Shown one piece after another: positions 51,877 to 61,687 of a DNA stretch of 64,000 nucleotides; position 1 is the first letter of the stretch, and every line of letters begins with the position of its first letter. The position numbers and the translations under genes were made by a program. The notes beneath the pieces are model-generated. The model was not told where the DNA came from, did no database searches, and was given only the letters and a program-made list of their open reading frames with translations. This DNA comes from Anaerotignum sp. (GTDB lineage Bacteria; Bacillota; Clostridia; Lachnospirales; Anaerotignaceae). The DNA lies in contig JAFRZQ010000175.1 of NCBI GenBank assembly GCA_017442465.1, positions 1-64,000 on the forward strand. The letters are read 5' to 3'.

Positions 51877-54800
51877 TTACCAGCCTGTTTTAGGCAGTTT
51901 ACCGGGGTTACCGTACATCTTAATCGTCCAATGGCTGTTCGCTGTTACATACTGATCATGCCATCTGCCGGAAACGTCAGCATAGTTTGTAAACTGATAG
52001 CCATTCGTAAAGTTGCTGCCTGCTGTCATCTGCATAGAAATCGCTTCTACCAGTTTAAAGCCGGGAGCTACAGAACCCTGGAATTCCATCTTAACCTGTG
52101 TTACATATTCGCCGCTTCTCAGGCCCATGTTACCTGCGTACAGGTCGATATGGTTATGTCTGTCGGAGGAATATGTACCGGGCAGGTATGTATAAGCTGT
52201 GTTCAGGTTAGTTGTGTAAGCAACTTTGAAGTTATATTTCTTACTCCACAGACCTGTATCGAAATACTTGATCTGAGCTGCTTTAGGATCGGGCAGTTTA
52301 TCGTGTACTGTGAACTTATCAAGGGATACATTGGATTCATTGCCTACACCAGTGATGTAGTAATTGATCGTATCGCCCCAAGAGCAAGTCTTAGTATCGG
52401 AAGTCTTCTTGATACCAACCATCAGGTTAATAGAAGGATCTTTCGCTACAACGGATACTACCTGACCTTCTTTCTTGATCGTTACTTTCAGAGGGTTAGG
52501 ATTGATACCGTACCAATCGGGAGCCTGTACCTCTTTCAGTGTATAAGTACCAACTTTCAACTTACTGGAGATAGCTGTACCATCTGCACCAGTTGTGATT
52601 CTATCTACTTCCACACCATCGGAATCCAGAATACTATATACCGCACCCGCCAGAGGAGTACCGCTATCCCAACCTGTGTTGTTGTTATAGTCCGCAGACA
52701 ATTTTGTCAGCGCGATTCTACCCATCAGAGGTTTATTCGTCAGCTGAATGATAGTAGGTCTACCATTGCCCGTGATCTGGAAGTTATAAATCGTTGCATC
52801 GCGTTCATAGCCTTCAGGTGCTTTTTCTTCCTGCAGTGTATACCAACCTTCAGGCAGGTTGCTGATGTTGATGATACCGTTTTCGGATGTTTCGTATCTG
52901 CCGATGATCGTATGCAGACCGTTCACCATTGTGTTCGCCGCATTTACACCTGCTGCCATAACAGTCTGGCTATAGATACCAGTACCATTATTCAGCGCAG
53001 CGATCACGTACACAGCACCTTTAACGGGTTTACCTGTTACAGCATCAGTTTTGATGATCTGAGATACACCCAGAGGATCGTTATAGATCGTTACTGTCTG
53101 GTTATTGCTTGCACCTTCAAGGTAAGGGTTTCTGCCGGAGGATACCTGGAAAGTTTTAGGCGCTGCAAGGTTATAGCCTGCAGGAGCTTTCATTTCTTTC
53201 GCGATATAGGTACCGTCAGTCAGGTTAGGCAGGTGGATCTGACCGGATCTATCAGTTTCAAATACACCTACTGTTGCCCCGTCGAATGTTGTGATCAGGA
53301 ATTCACAGCCTTCAATGGGTCTATCTGTTGCGCTGTCCAGCTTCTGGATCACTACGCCGCCTTTTTTGCTGTTTTCAAATGTCACTGTTGTTACTTTGCC
53401 GGCACTTACCGTTACAGTCTGAGGGATGGAATTCAGAACATAACCAGCAGGTGCGGATGTTTCGGAAACAACGTATGTGCCACTTGCCAGACCGGAAACC
53501 ATGATGTGACCATTGGAATCTGTTGTGTATGTGCCAACTTTTTCACCGTTTACTTTTTCAACTTTGAATGTTGCACCCTGCAGAGGATTCTTTGTGTCAG
53601 CATCGATCTTGATGATTTCCAGACCGAGGATCTTAGTATTTGTGAATGTTACGGATGTCTGTTCGCCGTCACGAACTACGATATCCTGTTTGTTGTTATC
53701 GATCTGGTAGCCTTCGGGGGCTTTTGTTTCCAGAATTTCGTATGTACCTTCTTCCAGTACAACATTGATAACACCATTGATATCTGTTGTGTATGTGCCG
53801 ATCAGTTTACCTGCAGGAGTGCTGCTGGAAACGGATGTGCTTGTGGATGCGCCAGTCTGCCAGATCTGGAACTGTGCGCCTTTCAGAGGAAGACCTGTCT
53901 GGCTGTCTTTTTTGATGATCTGAACGCCTTTCAGTTCTTTGTTATAGAAATCCACTGTATAAGTACCTTCGTTATCGATCGTGATCGTCTTTGAATTTTC
54001 TTCGCTCAGTGCATATCCATCGGGTGCTTTTGTTTCAGTGATGATATATGTACCTTTTTCCAGTTTAGGCAGTGTAATTGTACCTTTTGCATCTGTTGTA
54101 AACAGGCCGTTGGAATTGCCTACTACTGTGCCGTCCATATGTTTCACTTCAAATGTAGCACCTGCCAGTGGATCTTTTGTCTTTTCATCGAACTTTCTGA
54201 TTACCAGATTGCCCAGAGCTTCATTATAGAAGTCAACTTTGAAAGTACCTTTTGTATCCACTATCACTACCTGAGTAGGATTTTCGCTCAGTGCATAGCC
54301 TGCAGGAGCCTGAATTTCTGTTACTGTGTAAGTATCAGCCTTAATATCCCTCAGTGTGATCACACCACTTTCGTCTGTAGTGAATACACCATTGGAACCG
54401 CCGGGAACGATTGTGCCGTCAGAATAAGTAATTCTAAATGTTGCACCTGCCAGCAGTGCCTTTGTATCGGCGTCGAACTTACGGATCTGCAGATTTGCCA
54501 GTGCATCATTGTAGAAATCTACTGTGAATACACCTTCTGTATCTACCTTGATCGTCTGTGTGGGTGTATCACTGATCGCATAGCCTGTAGGGGCTTTGAT
54601 TTCAGTCACTTTATAAGTGTCCTGTTTTACACCAGTGATCATGATCACACCACTATTATTTGTTGTGAAGATACCGTTGGAATCACCAACTACTGTACCG
54701 TCGGAGTATGTTACTTTGAACTGTGCACCTGCCAGCAGTTCTTTTGTTTCGGAATCGAACTTACGGATCTGCAGGTTTGCCAGTTTTTCATTATAGAAAT

Positions 54801-57800
54801 TTACTTTAAATACACCGTTTGTGCCTACTTCTACAGTCTGAATGGAGTTTTCACTCAGTGCATAGCCCGCAGGGGCAGATGTTTCGGTCACTTTATAAGT
54901 ACCTTCTGCCAGACCGGGGATAGAAACAACACCACTTGCGTCTGTTGTATAATTACCGATCAGTTTACCGCCAAATTCAACACGGAATGTTGCTCCTGCC
55001 AGAGGCGCTTTTGTTTCGTTGTCAAATTTGTAGATTTCCAGAGTACCCAGTTTTTTGTTATAGAAATCTACTGTATAAGTTTTACCTGTATCGTCGATTT
55101 CAATTTTCTGGGAAGGATTAGCACTTACTGCGTAACCTTTAGGTGCTTCTGTTTCTGTAATGATATATGTACCTTTATCCAGTTCAGGCAGTGTGATTGT
55201 ACCGCCTGCATCTGTTGTGAAGATACCATTTGCAGAACCAACTACTGTGCCATCGGCATCAGTGATCTTAAATGTAGCACCTTCCAGAAGGGCCTTTGTA
55301 TCTGCGTCGAATTTTCTGATCTGCAGATTACCCTTCTTATAGTTGTTGAATGTCTTAGTGATTGTAGAGCCGTCAGTACCAACTTCTACAGTCACAGGCT
55401 GTGTAGACAGAACATAGCCTTTAGGCGCTGCTGTTTCTGTAATTACATAAGAACCAGGAGCCAGATTGCCAATCAGGATATTACCGTTCGCATCTGTTTC
55501 AAATTCGCCGGAACCAACTGCCGCACCAGCGGATGTGGTTACTTTAAATCTTGCACCTTCCAGGGGCTGTCTGGAGATACCGTCTACTTTATTGATGGAG
55601 ATCGCACCGTAAGGGTAGTTTCTGAAAATCACTTCCACTACGCTTGTGCCGTCTGCTTTCAGGTTCACTGTCTGCAGATATGTTTCAGCGATCACATAGT
55701 TCTGGGGTGCTTTGATTTCTTTTACTGCATAAGCACCTGCTTCAAGGCCAGTGATTACAACAACACCGGATTTATCCGTTGTTACTGTGCAGATCAGTTT
55801 GCCATTCTGACCGCTGGTTTCACCAGTTATTCTATAAACCTCGAATGTTGCGCCATCCAGCATTTCACCTGTGTTCGCATCCGCTTTCTTAATAACCAGA
55901 GAGTTCAGAGGATAATTCACGATATCGCCAACTTTAGCATAGTCAGCGCCGCTTGTAATGCTCAGTTTTTTATTGGAAACTTCCTGATTATTGCTTGTTG
56001 TGCCATTAATTGTACCTGCATTACCTGTGCTGCCAACTGCGTTACCTGTAGACAGGTAGGAGTTATCACCAGCATCCAGATAAATTCGTGTTACAGGGTT
56101 TGTAGGTTTCTGATAGCCCTGTGCAGGAATTGTTTCTGTAATGATATACCAACCAGGTTCAACATAAGGCAGTTTGATTCTGCCATCGGCATCTGTTTTG
56201 AATGTACCGATCGTCTTAATGCCGCCGCCTGCCTGTTCATACTCGATTTTGTATGTTGTGTTAGGGATACCTTTATTTGTTGTGGCATCTGTTTTCTGGA
56301 TCAGCAGTGTGGGAAGCTTGATATTTTCGAACAGTAATGTCTTTGTATCGCCGCCCGCCAATTTCACACGCTGAGGTGTATCATTCAGGATGTAAGGATG
56401 AGGTGTAGAAATTTCTTTGATTTCATATGTACCTGCAGCCAGACCAGGCAGAGAAATCATACCCTCCTTATCTGTTGTTACTGTTGCAGGTTCTACGCTT
56501 GTATCGTCAACCAAACCTACGCTATATGTAACACCAGCAATAGGTTCTTTTGTAACTGCATCGACTTTCTTGATTGTCAGTTCAGGCAGTTTAATGTTAT
56601 CAACTTTAACGATGATTTCACCGTCACCTGCTTTGGCCACGATCACACGATCAGGGCTTGTCTTATCGGAGAACATATAGCCGGGAGGAGGGTTCAGTTC
56701 AGTCACAACATATGTACCGGGAGCGATATAGCCTGTTGTGAATTCACCGTTTTTATCTGTCATACCTTCAGCAACAGGTCTGGACAGATCAGACTGCTCA
56801 TAAATAGCGAACTGTGCGCCTTCCAGTTTATCACCTGTTTCTTCATCATATTTCTGAACGGTGATCTGAGGTGCTTCCAGATTCGCAAACATCAGGGATT
56901 TTGTATCGCCTGCGTTCAACTGGATATCCTGATGCTCACCAGACAGTACGTAAGGTTCAGGTACGAATACTTCTGTTACTGTGTATGTACCGGGTTTCAG
57001 GTAGCCAAGTTCGCTGCCTTTCATACCGATCGTAACTGTACCATCTTTGCCTGTTTCTACTGTGCCGATCTTTGTACCATCGGTTTTCTTCACTTCGAAC
57101 TTTGTACCGGGTACGGGATCACCTGTCTGTTTATCGATCTTTTCGATTGTCAGTACAGGTGCTTTCAGGTTATAAGCCACATACTGGATACTCTTATCTT
57201 TACCCAGATAAACTGTACCAGGGCAAGAATCCACTACATAACCTTCGGGGGCTGCCAGTTCTGTAATTTTATAAGAGCCTACAGGCAGGTTCTTCAGATT
57301 AACTGTGCCACCTTTTGTTTCGACTGTTGTTGCATAGTCACCATCGATCTGTTCCACTTTGAATGTTGCAGGATCGCTGATGGATTCGCCTGTCTGTTTA
57401 TCGACTTTTGTGATTGTTAGACCGGGGAATTTGGAGTTTGTGAATTTCAGGCTGGGAGCCTGACCATTTCTTACTGTTACATACTGGGGTGTAGGATCAA
57501 GGATATAACCTTCAACAGTGGATATCTCGCGAACCATGTAAGTACCATCTGTTACATCGTCCCATTCGATCTTACCACTGCCGTCTGTTTTGCCTGTTGC
57601 TCTCCATGCACCCTTACCGTCGATCTGTACGATTTCATACTGTACACCGGAAACAGGTTTGCCTGTTTCAGCATCTTCTTTTTCCATTGTTACAGTCTGA
57701 TCGGGATAGTCGCGGAATGTAGCTGTTACTTTTTCATCATCGGGTACAGTAATTACGATTGTTGTAGGCTCTGTCAGCTGATAACTGTCACCGGAGTCAC

Positions 57801-59154
57801 GTTCAACGATCGTATATGTGCCTTCGCCGGGGATATTAGGTAACCATTTACCACTGCTGTTTGTTGTGCCTGTATCGATCAGCTGACCTCTGGAGTTATA
57901 ACAGTCGAAGGTCACACCCGCCAGAGGAGTGGCATTATCCCTTGCATCCAGTTTAAGTACAACTAAATCACCACTGCCAGTTGATGTATCTGGTGTATCA
58001 GGCGTTTCAGGAATACCTTCATCAGGTACATACTCCTGATTAATCGCAAAACCGTCATAAGGATTATCCCAATGATTCCCTGCCAGAACATAACTCTGTG
58101 CGGCATCCTTGGTACTTCTACCATACAGCAATACTTTCTTCATCTGCTGGGCATATAGTCTTAAATCCACCTGTGTACCTGCTTCACCAGGATCGGGAAT
58201 GATCACTGTTACTTCTTCCGTACCTGCCGGCAGGACAAATCTTGCGTTTCCAGAAGATGTAGTGATCGTTTCAAATTCATCACCATTTTCATCCACGATT
58301 GTCAGTCCGGGAGGGAATGCACCACCGTTCAGATTTTCGATATACATTTCGGAATTAGGTACATTGTTGTCTGTGTTCCCAATCGTATATACTACTTCAT
58401 AATTACTGCCGGATTTTTTAGGTTCACCAGCAGTGAAAGTAACGTCACTCAGTCCGTCATGTGGAGTATGGCTACCAGCTTTGTTATAAATGCTTCTTGT
58501 TGCAGCCAGGACTTTATTCTTCAATACTGCAGAATAACCACTCAGACCATCATTTACACTCCAGGAATTGATACTATAGCTTGTATGAATACCAGACCAA
58601 ATGGCCATTTTGGTTGCTAGGTATGCACCGTATTCCAATTCATCCTGGTCTACGCCATAAGAAGCTGCTGTACCTTCCAACAATGTTTCCGCAGAGACTG
58701 TAGGATAGCCATAGTTTACAGCCCCTTCCAGAAATGCAGAAATTGTATTTCCAGCAGTAGATTTATCGCCTGCTCTTTTGCCGGAACCGCCGGAACCGCC
58801 AGCGTCTACAATACAGTCATTATCAAATTTTTCAATGTCTACACCATAGTCAGCTGTATCGCCATAACCAGGATAAGCAGGGTTGATGCAATATGCCTGA
58901 TAAACTGTACTGTTTGCTGGGTTTGTCCAGGATACCTGCATAGGAACAAAGTTATCATAGTCTACTACACCATTGAATTTCAGATACGGAATACGAGTAT
59001 TTGTATCTTTCGTCAATTTCTGATTCGAATGATAAACAGTTCCGATGGTCATAATTCCTTCATTTGATGCCGCAGCTGCTGCAGGCAACAAAGAAGTAAG
59101 CATCACCAGTGACATAGCCCAGCCAAAGAAACGCTTAGTGAATATCTTTTTCAT
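51877..59154 (-). CDS. giant surface adhesin with about 19 Cna_B repeats, thioester-like domain and terminal LPKTGW
   Basis: A 2425-residue exported protein. The ATG at 59154 follows AAGGAG. Signal peptide at residues 1-29. A thioester-like domain follows (YQAYCINP, C89, and ATKMAIW, K182 in the place of the usual glutamine). From about residue 405 onward come about 19 Cna_B/SpaA repeats of 85-100 residues, with the KxDxxTxxxLxGAxF start (IRKFDADTKALLEGATF) and the TETxAPxGY end. Such repeats often carry Lys-Asn isopeptide bonds. A last beta domain ends in KLPKTGW and the stop. There is no hydrophobic segment or basic tail after LPKTG, so classical sortase anchoring is unlikely. It sits at the head of the conjugation cluster and may hold mating cells together. 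Confidence 0.9.
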   Translation of the reverse strand: MKKIFTKRFFGWAMSLVMLTSLLPAAAAASNEGIMTIGTVYHSNQKLTKDTNTRIPYLKFNGVVDYDNFVPMQVSWTNPANSTVYQAYCINPAYPGYGDTADYGVDIEKFDNDCIVDAGGSGGSGKRAGDKSTAGNTISAFLEGAVNYGYPTVSAETLLEGTAASYGVDQDELEYGAYLATKMAIWSGIHTSYSINSWSVNDGLSGYSAVLKNKVLAATRSIYNKAGSHTPHDGLSDVTFTAGEPKKSGSNYEVVYTIGNTDNNVPNSEMYIENLNGGAFPPGLTIVDENGDEFETITTSSGNARFVLPAGTEEVTVIIPDPGEAGTQVDLRLYAQQMKKVLLYGRSTKDAAQSYVLAGNHWDNPYDGFAINQEYVPDEGIPETPDTPDTSTGSGDLVVLKLDARDNATPLAGVTFDCYNSRGQLIDTGTTNSSGKWLPNIPGEGTYTIVERDSGDSYQLTEPTTIVITVPDDEKVTATFRDYPDQTVTMEKEDAETGKPVSGVQYEIVQIDGKGAWRATGKTDGSGKIEWDDVTDGTYMVREISTVEGYILDPTPQYVTVRNGQAPSLKFTNSKFPGLTITKVDKQTGESISDPATFKVEQIDGDYATTVETKGGTVNLKNLPVGSYKITELAAPEGYVVDSCPGTVYLGKDKSIQYVAYNLKAPVLTIEKIDKQTGDPVPGTKFEVKKTDGTKIGTVETGKDGTVTIGMKGSELGYLKPGTYTVTEVFVPEPYVLSGEHQDIQLNAGDTKSLMFANLEAPQITVQKYDEETGDKLEGAQFAIYEQSDLSRPVAEGMTDKNGEFTTGYIAPGTYVVTELNPPPGYMFSDKTSPDRVIVAKAGDGEIIVKVDNIKLPELTIKKVDAVTKEPIAGVTYSVGLVDDTSVEPATVTTDKEGMISLPGLAAGTYEIKEISTPHPYILNDTPQRVKLAGGDTKTLLFENIKLPTLLIQKTDATTNKGIPNTTYKIEYEQAGGGIKTIGTFKTDADGRIKLPYVEPGWYIITETIPAQGYQKPTNPVTRIYLDAGDNSYLSTGNAVGSTGNAGTINGTTSNNQEVSNKKLSITSGADYAKVGDIVNYPLNSLVIKKADANTGEMLDGATFEVYRITGETSGQNGKLICTVTTDKSGVVVITGLEAGAYAVKEIKAPQNYVIAETYLQTVNLKADGTSVVEVIFRNYPYGAISINKVDGISRQPLEGARFKVTTSAGAAVGSGEFETDANGNILIGNLAPGSYVITETAAPKGYVLSTQPVTVEVGTDGSTITKTFNNYKKGNLQIRKFDADTKALLEGATFKITDADGTVVGSANGIFTTDAGGTITLPELDKGTYIITETEAPKGYAVSANPSQKIEIDDTGKTYTVDFYNKKLGTLEIYKFDNETKAPLAGATFRVEFGGKLIGNYTTDASGVVSIPGLAEGTYKVTETSAPAGYALSENSIQTVEVGTNGVFKVNFYNEKLANLQIRKFDSETKELLAGAQFKVTYSDGTVVGDSNGIFTTNNSGVIMITGVKQDTYKVTEIKAPTGYAISDTPTQTIKVDTEGVFTVDFYNDALANLQIRKFDADTKALLAGATFRITYSDGTIVPGGSNGVFTTDESGVITLRDIKADTYTVTEIQAPAGYALSENPTQVVIVDTKGTFKVDFYNEALGNLVIRKFDEKTKDPLAGATFEVKHMDGTVVGNSNGLFTTDAKGTITLPKLEKGTYIITETKAPDGYALSEENSKTITIDNEGTYTVDFYNKELKGVQIIKKDSQTGLPLKGAQFQIWQTGASTSTSVSSSTPAGKLIGTYTTDINGVINVVLEEGTYEILETKAPEGYQIDNNKQDIVVRDGEQTSVTFTNTKILGLEIIKIDADTKNPLQGATFKVEKVNGEKVGTYTTDSNGHIMVSGLASGTYVVSETSAPAGYVLNSIPQTVTVSAGKVTTVTFENSKKGGVVIQKLDSATDRPIEGCEFLITTFDGATVGVFETDRSGQIHLPNLTDGTYIAKEMKAPAGYNLAAPKTFQVSSGRNPYLEGASNNQTVTIYNDPLGVSQIIKTDAVTGKPVKGAVYVIAALNNGTGIYSQTVMAAGVNAANTMVNGLHTIIGRYETSENGIINISNLPEGWYTLQEEKAPEGYERDATIYNFQITGNGRPTIIQLTNKPLMGRIALTKLSADYNNNTGWDSGTPLAGAVYSILDSDGVEVDRITTGADGTAISSKLKVGTYTLKEVQAPDWYGINPNPLKVTIKKEGQVVSVVAKDPSINLMVGIKKTSDTKTCSWGDTINYYITGVGNESNVSLDKFTVHDKLPDPKAAQIKYFDTGLWSKKYNFKVAYTTNLNTAYTYLPGTYSSDRHNHIDLYAGNMGLRSGEYVTQVKMEFQGSVAPGFKLVEAISMQMTAGSNFTNGYQFTNYADVSGRWHDQYVTANSHWTIKMYGNPGKLPKTGW

Positions 59155-59248
59155 CACGTATTCTCCTTTCTTTTTATTGTGTTACTTTCTTTCACTTTCC
59201 ATTTACTTCTTTTCCTCTTCCCCCCTTCTCCGACTGAATAAAGGCAAC

Positions 59249-59284
59249 AAAAAAAGCAGTCCGAGTTTTTTCGTCTGCTTTTTT
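59249..59284 (-). terminator. terminator of the Fic gene
   Basis: AAAAAAAGCAG (59249-59259) pairs with CTGCTTTTTT (59275-59284), T runs on both strands. It lies just past the stop at 59297 and before the giant adhesin gene. Confidence 0.75.
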
Positions 59285-59296
59285 GTAGTTCATTAT

Positions 59297-59905
59297 TTAT
59301 TTTTCTTTTTTTAAGCATTCTTTGAATATAATTTTCAAAAAATCTAATACACCACCAGAAGCCTGTATCGTTGCTACCATCAGATTATCTGGATCAATCT
59401 GATCAAAATCCATAGAATATCCAATTTTATTGGAAAGAAGTCTGAAAAATAACCGTTGGCATCTTCCATTTCCTTCTCTAAATGGATGTAAGTAATTTAT
59501 ACTATTATACAAGTCTGCTAATTCTTCAATTAATTCATCATAGGGCAAATCAGAAAAATAATTTGCTTTCTGCAAATACTTAAATATGTTCTCCCCTGTC
59601 TCTTGTATTTGTTCTGTAGAACAAAAGCTAGTCTGCTTTTTGCTAATATTTATTGTACGGACTGTTCCAGCCCATTCATAAATATCTTCGAAAAGTATTC
59701 TGTGCAAATCTTTATAAAATTCAAAATCAAAATCTGCATCCGATCTAAAAGATAATTCTATCTCTGCTGATTTTACTGAAACAATCATCGTTTCTATTTC
59801 ATCCAAATGGTTTTGATTCTTAATGCCCAGTTTATTGATCAATACCGTTGTTCCAGGGTAGCAATCTTTTGTTGTTGATTCCACGCTATAACTAATATCA
59901 ATCAC
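59297..59905 (-). CDS. Fic-family AMP-transferase toxin (VbhT-like)
   Basis: About 202 residues. The frame is open further up, but it overlaps the antitoxin; the GTG at 59905 overlaps the antitoxin TGA as GTGA and is the best start. The Fic core is clear: HPFREGNGRCQRLFF (the HPFxxGNGRxxR motif) preceded by DLHRILFEDIYEWAG. Such toxins attach AMP to target proteins, for VbhT-type members DNA gyrase and topoisomerase IV. Here the target is unknown. It forms a toxin-antitoxin pair with the gene upstream. Confidence 0.88.
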   Translation of the reverse strand: MIDISYSVESTTKDCYPGTTVLINKLGIKNQNHLDEIETMIVSVKSAEIELSFRSDADFDFEFYKDLHRILFEDIYEWAGTVRTINISKKQTSFCSTEQIQETGENIFKYLQKANYFSDLPYDELIEELADLYNSINYLHPFREGNGRCQRLFFRLLSNKIGYSMDFDQIDPDNLMVATIQASGGVLDFLKIIFKECLKKEK

Positions 59906-60087
59906 TCCTGTACATTCGAATACTTCATATTGATTTCCGCAATACAATCCGCTAAACTTTTTCTTCCTGTCAGAACATCCATACATTGCGTTCTCATCTG
60001 TGGAGAGAAAGTATATCCTTCCATTCTTGCGGACATGGCTGCATTATCTAAGGATTTTTCCAATTTATTTTTGTATTCATCCGTCAT
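59902..60087 (-). CDS. VbhA-like antitoxin of the Fic protein
   Basis: A 61-residue protein with ATG after GAGGAGG. It carries the class I Fic inhibitor motif (S/T)xxxE(G/N) as SARMEG (residues 19-24) within an alpha helix, which blocks the ATP site of the Fic partner. The rest of the chain (FSPQMRTQCMDVLTGRKSLA) matches the VbhA fold. The stop overlaps the Fic start, as usual for such pairs. It probably also regulates the promoter, which has a dyad. Confidence 0.85.
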   Translation of the reverse strand: MTDEYKNKLEKSLDNAAMSARMEGYTFSPQMRTQCMDVLTGRKSLADCIAEINMKYSNVQE

Positions 60088-60121
60088 ATCAACAGCCTCC
60101 TCTGCACATTATGTTTGTTTC

Positions 60122-60145
60122 ATTATACCACACATCTTGAAGATG
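60122..60145 (-). promoter_or_regulatory. promoter and dyad of the Fic toxin-antitoxin operon
   Basis: On the minus strand an extended -10 TGGTATAAT (60122-60130) lies just after a dyad, CATCTT-G-AAGATG (60133-60145, plus-strand coordinates). The dyad is a likely operator. Confidence 0.55.
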
Positions 60146-60199
60146 CACGATAAATTTTGAAGGAATCCTAAATAATGATGCCACATCTACTGTAGATTG

Positions 60200-61426
60200 T
60201 TATTTTACGATTACATAACCGATAAAGGACTGTCTTACGATAAAGTCATCAAAAGCCAACACTTGCACTTTACCATCTTGATTGGGATTATAAGTGCCAT
60301 TTCTCTGCATATTGCCCTCTGTGAAATATACTGTTTTAGGATTACCTTCTTCATCAAAGTCCACCCATTCCACAAACAATGCATGGCCTCTAAATACAGC
60401 AATACAACCTGCTTCGATGTCATATTTATTTGTTGTGCCATCTAAATCGGGAGATTTTCCACTCTGTGCTTTTTCAACCCATTTATCAACGCCATCTCCC
60501 CATAAAGGCTGCAAATTTAAACCTGTTGTTTCCATCAGTCTGCCTTCGGCATACCATGTACACTGACCAACATGACTTTCCGGATATAAAGTATATGGCT
60601 TTGTCAAATTATTCATATTCGCTTTACCATTACTCAAATATGCACCTTTATCTTCATCCTTCAGGATATTCGCCAGAATTTCACCCTCTTTGGGAGCAAA
60701 CGTCATAACACCAGTTGCTTCGAATTTATCTTCTTTTTCAACCACGGGTTCTTTTTTTTCATCCTCGTCTACTACTTCTTCCTTATCAGGTTTTTCTATA
60801 GGCGTTTTGCCACCGCGAATGTCGTTAAAAATCTGCTGCAGATCTGTTGTTGTTTTCTTTACATCGATCACTTTTGTATCGTTGTTCCAAACAACTTCAA
60901 TACCATTGTGTATGCTCATATAGGGAGCTTTTGCATATTCGCCTTTTGCCTCAAATTCAACTGTTTCCAGTGCAACATCCAGCTGAGTATCCGCTGCATT
61001 TGCAAAATCTGCCAGCTTAAAATAATATCTACCATTCAGTAAGAAACATTCTGCTTTTGAAACCCAACCGTCATAAATCAAATTCCCTTCTACTACTTTT
61101 ACCTTCGCTGTCTGCTGCGTCAGTTTTTCAGGTGTTGCAGTAGATGTAGGTGCCTGGTAAGGGTGTACCATAATACCAGTATCACCATTTTGGATCGCAC
61201 CTACTGCCATTCCTAAGTTATTTGTAATATCTCTGGCTCTTACATAGTTATAGCCATCGATATTATAACACTGAATCGTCTGCACCTTCCCATCGTTGAA
61301 TCGAACCTGTGCATTATTTAAGGTTGCTGTTTTTGTATCAGAAGCACCATAAACTGTAATACCGCCAACTGCTGTCAACGCCATGAGCGCTGCCAATGCC
61401 GCTGTAGCCATTTTTTTCTTCTTCAT
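60200..61426 (-). CDS. CHAP-domain cell-wall amidase with stalk domain
   Basis: A 408-residue exported enzyme. A signal peptide (MKKKKMATAALAALMALTAV, ending VYGAS) precedes a copper-amine-oxidase-N-like stalk domain (residues about 40-185: VRARDITNNLGMAVGAIQNG and YYFKLADFANAADTQL). An acidic linker (about 190-240) leads to a C-terminal CHAP domain with catalytic cysteine in HVGQCTWYAEGRL and histidine in RGHALFVEWVD. CHAP cuts peptidoglycan amide bonds. The stalk domain probably holds it to the surface. The ATG follows AAAGGAG. No terminator of its own is clear. Confidence 0.88.
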   Translation of the reverse strand: MKKKKMATAALAALMALTAVGGITVYGASDTKTATLNNAQVRFNDGKVQTIQCYNIDGYNYVRARDITNNLGMAVGAIQNGDTGIMVHPYQAPTSTATPEKLTQQTAKVKVVEGNLIYDGWVSKAECFLLNGRYYFKLADFANAADTQLDVALETVEFEAKGEYAKAPYMSIHNGIEVVWNNDTKVIDVKKTTTDLQQIFNDIRGGKTPIEKPDKEEVVDEDEKKEPVVEKEDKFEATGVMTFAPKEGEILANILKDEDKGAYLSNGKANMNNLTKPYTLYPESHVGQCTWYAEGRLMETTGLNLQPLWGDGVDKWVEKAQSGKSPDLDGTTNKYDIEAGCIAVFRGHALFVEWVDFDEEGNPKTVYFTEGNMQRNGTYNPNQDGKVQVLAFDDFIVRQSFIGYVIVK

Positions 61427-61531
61427 TTCTTCTCAGCTCCTTTCTGTTCTATTACTCTGTATTTTATCACAGTCAAAATACCGAATTGGGGATTTGGAAA
61501 AAAATATTTTTTTCAGCCCTCCCCCACGGAT

Positions 61532-61687
61532 TCATATAGGACAAAATAACGTACCATTTGCAATCGCCAAAAGCACCAATCTAAACACATACATAATAAG
61601 AATGAGAGCTAAAATCCCGAGCAATGCCATTGCTGCATCGGAAAAAGATGCTCCCTTTTCATCCGAGATTTTAATTTTTTCTCTCAT
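61532..61687 (-). CDS. 51-residue single-pass membrane protein
   Basis: The frame ATG 61687 to TGA 61532 encodes 51 residues: a charged start (MREKIKISDEKGASFSDAAM) and one hydrophobic helix (ALLGILALILIMYVFRLVLL). The ATG overlaps the stop of the upstream gene as ATGA, which is strong evidence of translation. It is the last gene of a coupled three-gene membrane operon. Its function is unknown. Confidence 0.7.
   Translation of the reverse strand: MREKIKISDEKGASFSDAAMALLGILALILIMYVFRLVLLAIANGTLFCPI

Noticed and set aside
51931..57420. Long plus-strand frames opposite the giant adhesin (687, 732 and 340 residues)
   Set aside because: They are shadows of the repeat-rich gene: unusual C- and F-rich composition, no ribosome binding sites, and phase-locked with the repeats.
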